Source: Rhodospirillaceae bacterium (lineage in GTDB: Bacteria > Pseudomonadota > Alphaproteobacteria > GCA-2721365). From it: DNA of 36,373 bases. Position numbers and translations under genes: made by a program. Within the stretch, counting starts at the first letter, position 1, and every line of letters starts with the position of its first letter. The notes under the pieces were generated by a model. It worked only from the letters and a program-made list of their open reading frames with translations, searched no databases and was not told the DNA's origin. Below are positions 33,973 through 36,373 of the stretch, one piece after another. Location of the stretch: the NCBI GenBank assembly GCA_002721365.1, contig PBKC01000101.1, forward strand, positions 1-36,373, written 5' to 3'.

Positions 33973-34795
33973 GGCTGACCCGCTCTCAGCAGACGGAGGT
34001 CGCGAAAAATTTCTGATCACCGGCTGTCAGAGAAGCGGCACCACGCTCGCGGCAATGACGCTCGAAGCGCATCCCGAGATCGAGATGATCGAGGAGAACG
34101 ATGCGCGGTTTCACGTTCAGGGCGCCGTCACCCGCGAACTCGATCTGAGAGCGGTCTCGGACCACGCCGTTGCGGATGGCCGACGCATGACCGGCTACAA
34201 GGCTCCGCGTGATTCGCATCGCTTGGAGGATGTGGTGCACGCCTTCTCCCTGATCCGCATAGTGTGGGTTGAGCGGGAGATCCGGCAAACCGTGTCCTCA
34301 ATGCTGGATCTGGGCGGCACAGGAACATCCTGGGCTGCGATCTACGCTCCGAGAGAGATAGGAAAACATATCGCCAGAACCGACGACGAGAAAGCGAGAG
34401 AGCTGCTCGACCGGGCAAGCGCATTGGAAGACGAACGATCGAGGGCAGCGGCGTTCGCGACGCTATGCTGGCTGGTCAAGCGCGAGCAGCGCCTCCGGGC
34501 CGAAGCGCGCTATGCCTCGCGCCTGTTGCGGGTCGACTACGACGCGTTGACTGGTGAGTCGCCTCGCGCGTTGCGCCGCATGCTCGCTTTCCTGGACCTT
34601 CCTTGGAACGCGTCGGTATTGAATCATCCCAAGGTGATTGCGGACGTCATGCGCCCCGGCAAATCGGACCCGCATAGCCCGATCGATGCCGGCAGACGCG
34701 ACAAGTGGAGGAGCCGCCTTTCCCAGGCCGATCTCGAAGTCATAGAGCACTACCGCCAGCTGTACGAACCCCTTGGTGAGGATGGCAAGAACTAA
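33971..34795 (+). CDS. Sulfotransferase family protein 2
   Basis: This 274-residue protein has the PAPS loop FLITGCQRSGTTL (about 14-26) right at the N-terminus and a 3'-phosphate region RIVWVEREIRQTVSSMLDLG (about 96-115). The Arg and Ser are present but within a variant motif (VEREIRQTVSS). LLRVDYDALTGESPRALRRMLAFLDLPW is the common C-terminal pattern (YEDL...P...L..L.FLGL). It is distinct in sequence from the other two sulfotransferases in the window. Its ATG (33971-33973) overlaps the ATG of the opposite glycosyltransferase, so its promoter must lie inside that gene. AAAGAGA upstream can serve as ribosome-binding site. Confidence 0.83.
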   Translation: MADPLSADGGREKFLITGCQRSGTTLAAMTLEAHPEIEMIEENDARFHVQGAVTRELDLRAVSDHAVADGRRMTGYKAPRDSHRLEDVVHAFSLIRIVWVEREIRQTVSSMLDLGGTGTSWAAIYAPREIGKHIARTDDEKARELLDRASALEDERSRAAAFATLCWLVKREQRLRAEARYASRLLRVDYDALTGESPRALRRMLAFLDLPWNASVLNHPKVIADVMRPGKSDPHSPIDAGRRDKWRSRLSQADLEVIEHYRQLYEPLGEDGKN

Positions 34796-34855
34796 GGCGA
34801 AGGTCCGGCGCGTGCGGCCGAAGTAAGGCACCGTACTCAGAGGGAGTTTGGCGAT

Positions 34856-35707
34856 TTGTCTGCTTTGGCGCGAGATGACCCGCGTAGGGCTGCTCCGAGA
34901 TTCGTGTTCGTCGTCGGTTGCCAGCGCAGCGGCACGACGCTCATGGGTCAGATTCTCGGCGCGCACCCGTCCGCCCTGCTGGCTGATGAGAAGGACCGCC
35001 TCTATGCGAGCATGGAGGCGATTTTCAACGCCTCGGACGACCGAACCCGGAACGATCTCATCGCGGTACTCTGCGCGCGTGCGATGGGAAAATATCGCAG
35101 CACCGAGAGGCGCTCGCAGAGCGACGTGAGGTCGCTCGTCCTTCAAGCGCCGAACCTGACATGGAGCCATGTCGAGATAGCACGCTGCCTGCCGGGCGCA
35201 CGCGTCGTCTATATGCAGCGCGACCCGCGCGCCGTCGTCGCTTCCATGCAGCGTCTTTCGAACGTTCCCTTCGTCGACAACCAGATCCGCTTCTTTCGGA
35301 AGACCGGCTTCATACCGCGCGACTTTCCCGAAGAATGGGAAATGCTCATCAGCGACGGAACCGACGAAGCCGTAAAGATGGCACTGGTCGCCAAGATCAA
35401 AATGTCATTGGTCGACAGATTCGAGCGCGCGGGGCTCCCTGCACACATCGTGAAATACGAGGATCTCGTTTCGGAGCCAGCGACGACCGTCAGGCGCACG
35501 CTTGAGGCTCTGAGCTTGCCGTTCGACGAAGCGTGCCTGACCCATGACCGCCTCCTGCAAGGATACGGTCCCGGCAACACGGATCGTATGCGACCGATCG
35601 ATGCGGCGTCCGTATCGGCATGGCGCGAGTGCCTGACGACCGAAACGGAAGAAGCGATCTGGGCGGCGGTCGGAAGCTTCTGCACGTCGCTCGGCTACGA
35701 ACGATAG
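34856..35707 (+). CDS. Sulfotransferase family protein 3
   Basis: This 283-residue protein has the PAPS loop VFVVGCQRSGTTLMGQIL (Gly21-Thr28) and the 3'-phosphate motif VVYMQRDPRAVVASM (Arg122, Ser130). Near the C-terminus, IVKYEDLVSEPATTVRRTLEALSLPFD is the standard YEDLV...P...L sulfotransferase element. The start is a TTG at 34856-34858 with GAGGGAG upstream; no ATG precedes the PAPS loop in frame. It lies 60 bp after sulfotransferase 2 and is probably co-transcribed. This family also includes tyrosylprotein and heparan-type sulfotransferases, so the acceptor is open. Confidence 0.85.
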   Translation: MSALARDDPRRAAPRFVFVVGCQRSGTTLMGQILGAHPSALLADEKDRLYASMEAIFNASDDRTRNDLIAVLCARAMGKYRSTERRSQSDVRSLVLQAPNLTWSHVEIARCLPGARVVYMQRDPRAVVASMQRLSNVPFVDNQIRFFRKTGFIPRDFPEEWEMLISDGTDEAVKMALVAKIKMSLVDRFERAGLPAHIVKYEDLVSEPATTVRRTLEALSLPFDEACLTHDRLLQGYGPGNTDRMRPIDAASVSAWRECLTTETEEAIWAAVGSFCTSLGYER

Positions 35708-35874
35708 CCCTCTCCTGGCATGCGTCCTCAAATCATCAGGTGAACGCTCGGGCGTGGGAATGTCGCGTCGACCGCCTCTGAGGGAGCCCACTGAAGTTGG
35801 CGCGCCTCCCATTCCGGTCGCGGCGACCGTCATCGCCCATCCTGAAGGCAAGGCTGACGGCAGTATCGTCGCAG

Positions 35875-35900
35875 GCGGCAGGATGACCCTGCCGCATTTT
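35875..35900 (+). terminator. Rho-independent terminator candidate after the sulfotransferases
   Basis: GCGGCAGG (35875-35882), loop ATGAC, and CCTGCCGC (35888-35895) form a perfect 8-bp stem followed by ATTTT. It could end the sulfotransferase transcript or act in the leader of the downstream gene, whose start is 63 bp further on. Confidence 0.5.
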
Positions 35901-35958
35901 CAACGGCATGAAGCATGCATGATTCGGGAAACGAAAACCGTCCGCAAGGAGAGACCGC

Positions 35959-36373
35959 GTGAACGACCACCCCACCGCCGGCCGCGACCCGAAGCTGGGT
36001 CCCCGCTATACCGGCATCCCGACCTTCATGCGGACGCCCTATGTCCCGAGCTTCGAGGGCGTCGACATCGCCCTGGTAGGCATCCCGTTCGACGGCGGCA
36101 CGACCAACCGGCCGGGGGCCCGGCATGGGCCGCGGGAGATCCGCAATTCGTCCAGCCTGATGCGCTCGATCCATCATGTGACGCGGGTGAACCCCTACGA
36201 ACTGTGCCGGGTCGCCGATGTGGGGGACGTACCGCTCGACCGGGTGTTCGAGGTCGACATGGTGATGGACGACATCACCGCCTATTACCAGCGCCTGCAC
36301 GCGGCGGGGGCGGTGCCGCTCACCGCCGGCGGCGACCATTCGATCACCTTTCCGATCTTCCGCGCCATCGCCG
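35959..36373 (+). CDS. Agmatinase / ureohydrolase family, N-terminal fragment (runs off right edge)
   Basis: The first 138 residues are present from a GTG at 35959-35961, preceded by AAGGAGA at 6-nt spacing. Family marks are VDIALVGIPFDGGTTNRPGARHGPREIR (about 35-62), which is diagnostic of agmatinase-like ureohydrolases, VADVGDVPL, and the first manganese motif GGDHS (124-128, His127). These enzymes split agmatine, guanidinobutyrate or guanidino acids into an amine and urea. The later DxHxD and SxDxDxxDP motifs lie outside the window, so the substrate cannot be narrowed. It appears to be ordinary chromosomal metabolism beyond the accessory cluster. Confidence 0.9.
   Translation, partial: MNDHPTAGRDPKLGPRYTGIPTFMRTPYVPSFEGVDIALVGIPFDGGTTNRPGARHGPREIRNSSSLMRSIHHVTRVNPYELCRVADVGDVPLDRVFEVDMVMDDITAYYQRLHAAGAVPLTAGGDHSITFPIFRAIA

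Noticed and set aside
35708..35958. Guanidine riboswitch before the ureohydrolase gene
   Set aside because: No ykkC core and no paired hairpins with ACGR loops; the only clear hairpin has loop ATGAC and a T-rich tail.
19698..35958. Attachment-site pair or integrase around the accessory cluster
   Set aside because: Only an 11-bp match (ATCCTGAAGGC) links the two edges, which is within chance; no recombinase gene is present.
35736..35975. Minus-strand ORF between sulfotransferase 3 and the ureohydrolase
   Set aside because: No domain, no ribosome-binding site, and it covers the start of a clear gene on the other strand.

Overview
This is a 36.4-kb window of high-GC DNA. It is probably from an alphaproteobacterium of the Rhodospirillales or a neighbouring order. 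This placement is an inference from gene content and style: a stand-alone CysG N-terminal domain protein, a rhodanese-metZ pair, a CHCC zinc-finger protein, a small DUF6249-like protein, and many intergenic palindromes. No ribosomal RNA is present to confirm it. Both ends cut genes: a GNAT acetyltransferase on the left and an agmatinase-type ureohydrolase on the right.

Region 1 (1-19.7 kb) looks like ordinary chromosome. Its left part leans towards sulfur metabolism: a siroheme-synthesis protein, an Lrp/AsnC regulator, an XRE-cupin regulator divergent from a rhodanese-metZ operon, and possibly a small leader ORF. Then come two MFS exporters, a lipoprotein, UbiD, a small membrane protein, DNA polymerase I, a third MFS protein, a DUF1330 protein, a LigB-type dioxygenase, a zinc-finger protein with a lost ligand, an ABC ATPase without a permease, a YdcF protein, an ATC-hydrolase-like protein and tRNA-Arg(CCG). 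Most gaps in this region hold composite palindromic repeats from a few families.

Region 2 (19.8-35.7 kb) starts just past the tRNA and differs in character. It has no such palindromes, tighter packing and visibly lower GC in places. A six-gene operon runs leftwards from 30.1 to 19.8 kb: a B12-domain radical SAM enzyme (probable CTG start), a TPR/acyltransferase-like fusion, a fatty acyl-AMP ligase, a tandem double P450-like protein, an acyl carrier protein and a NodU/TobZ-type carbamoyltransferase. Every junction in it is coupled or nearly so. On the other side lie a sulfatase, three distinct sulfotransferases and a glycosyltransferase.

My reading is that region 2 is an uncharacterised biosynthetic locus. 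A fatty acid would be activated by the ligase and loaded on the ACP, tailored by the P450-like and radical SAM proteins, passed to an acceptor by the acyltransferase-like protein, then decorated by carbamoylation, glycosylation and several sulfations. The product would be a sulfated, carbamoylated glycolipid-like molecule. It uses some of the tailoring chemistry of rhizobial Nod factors, but without nodABC. The product and the assembly order are inference. The family assignments come from motifs visible in the sequence.
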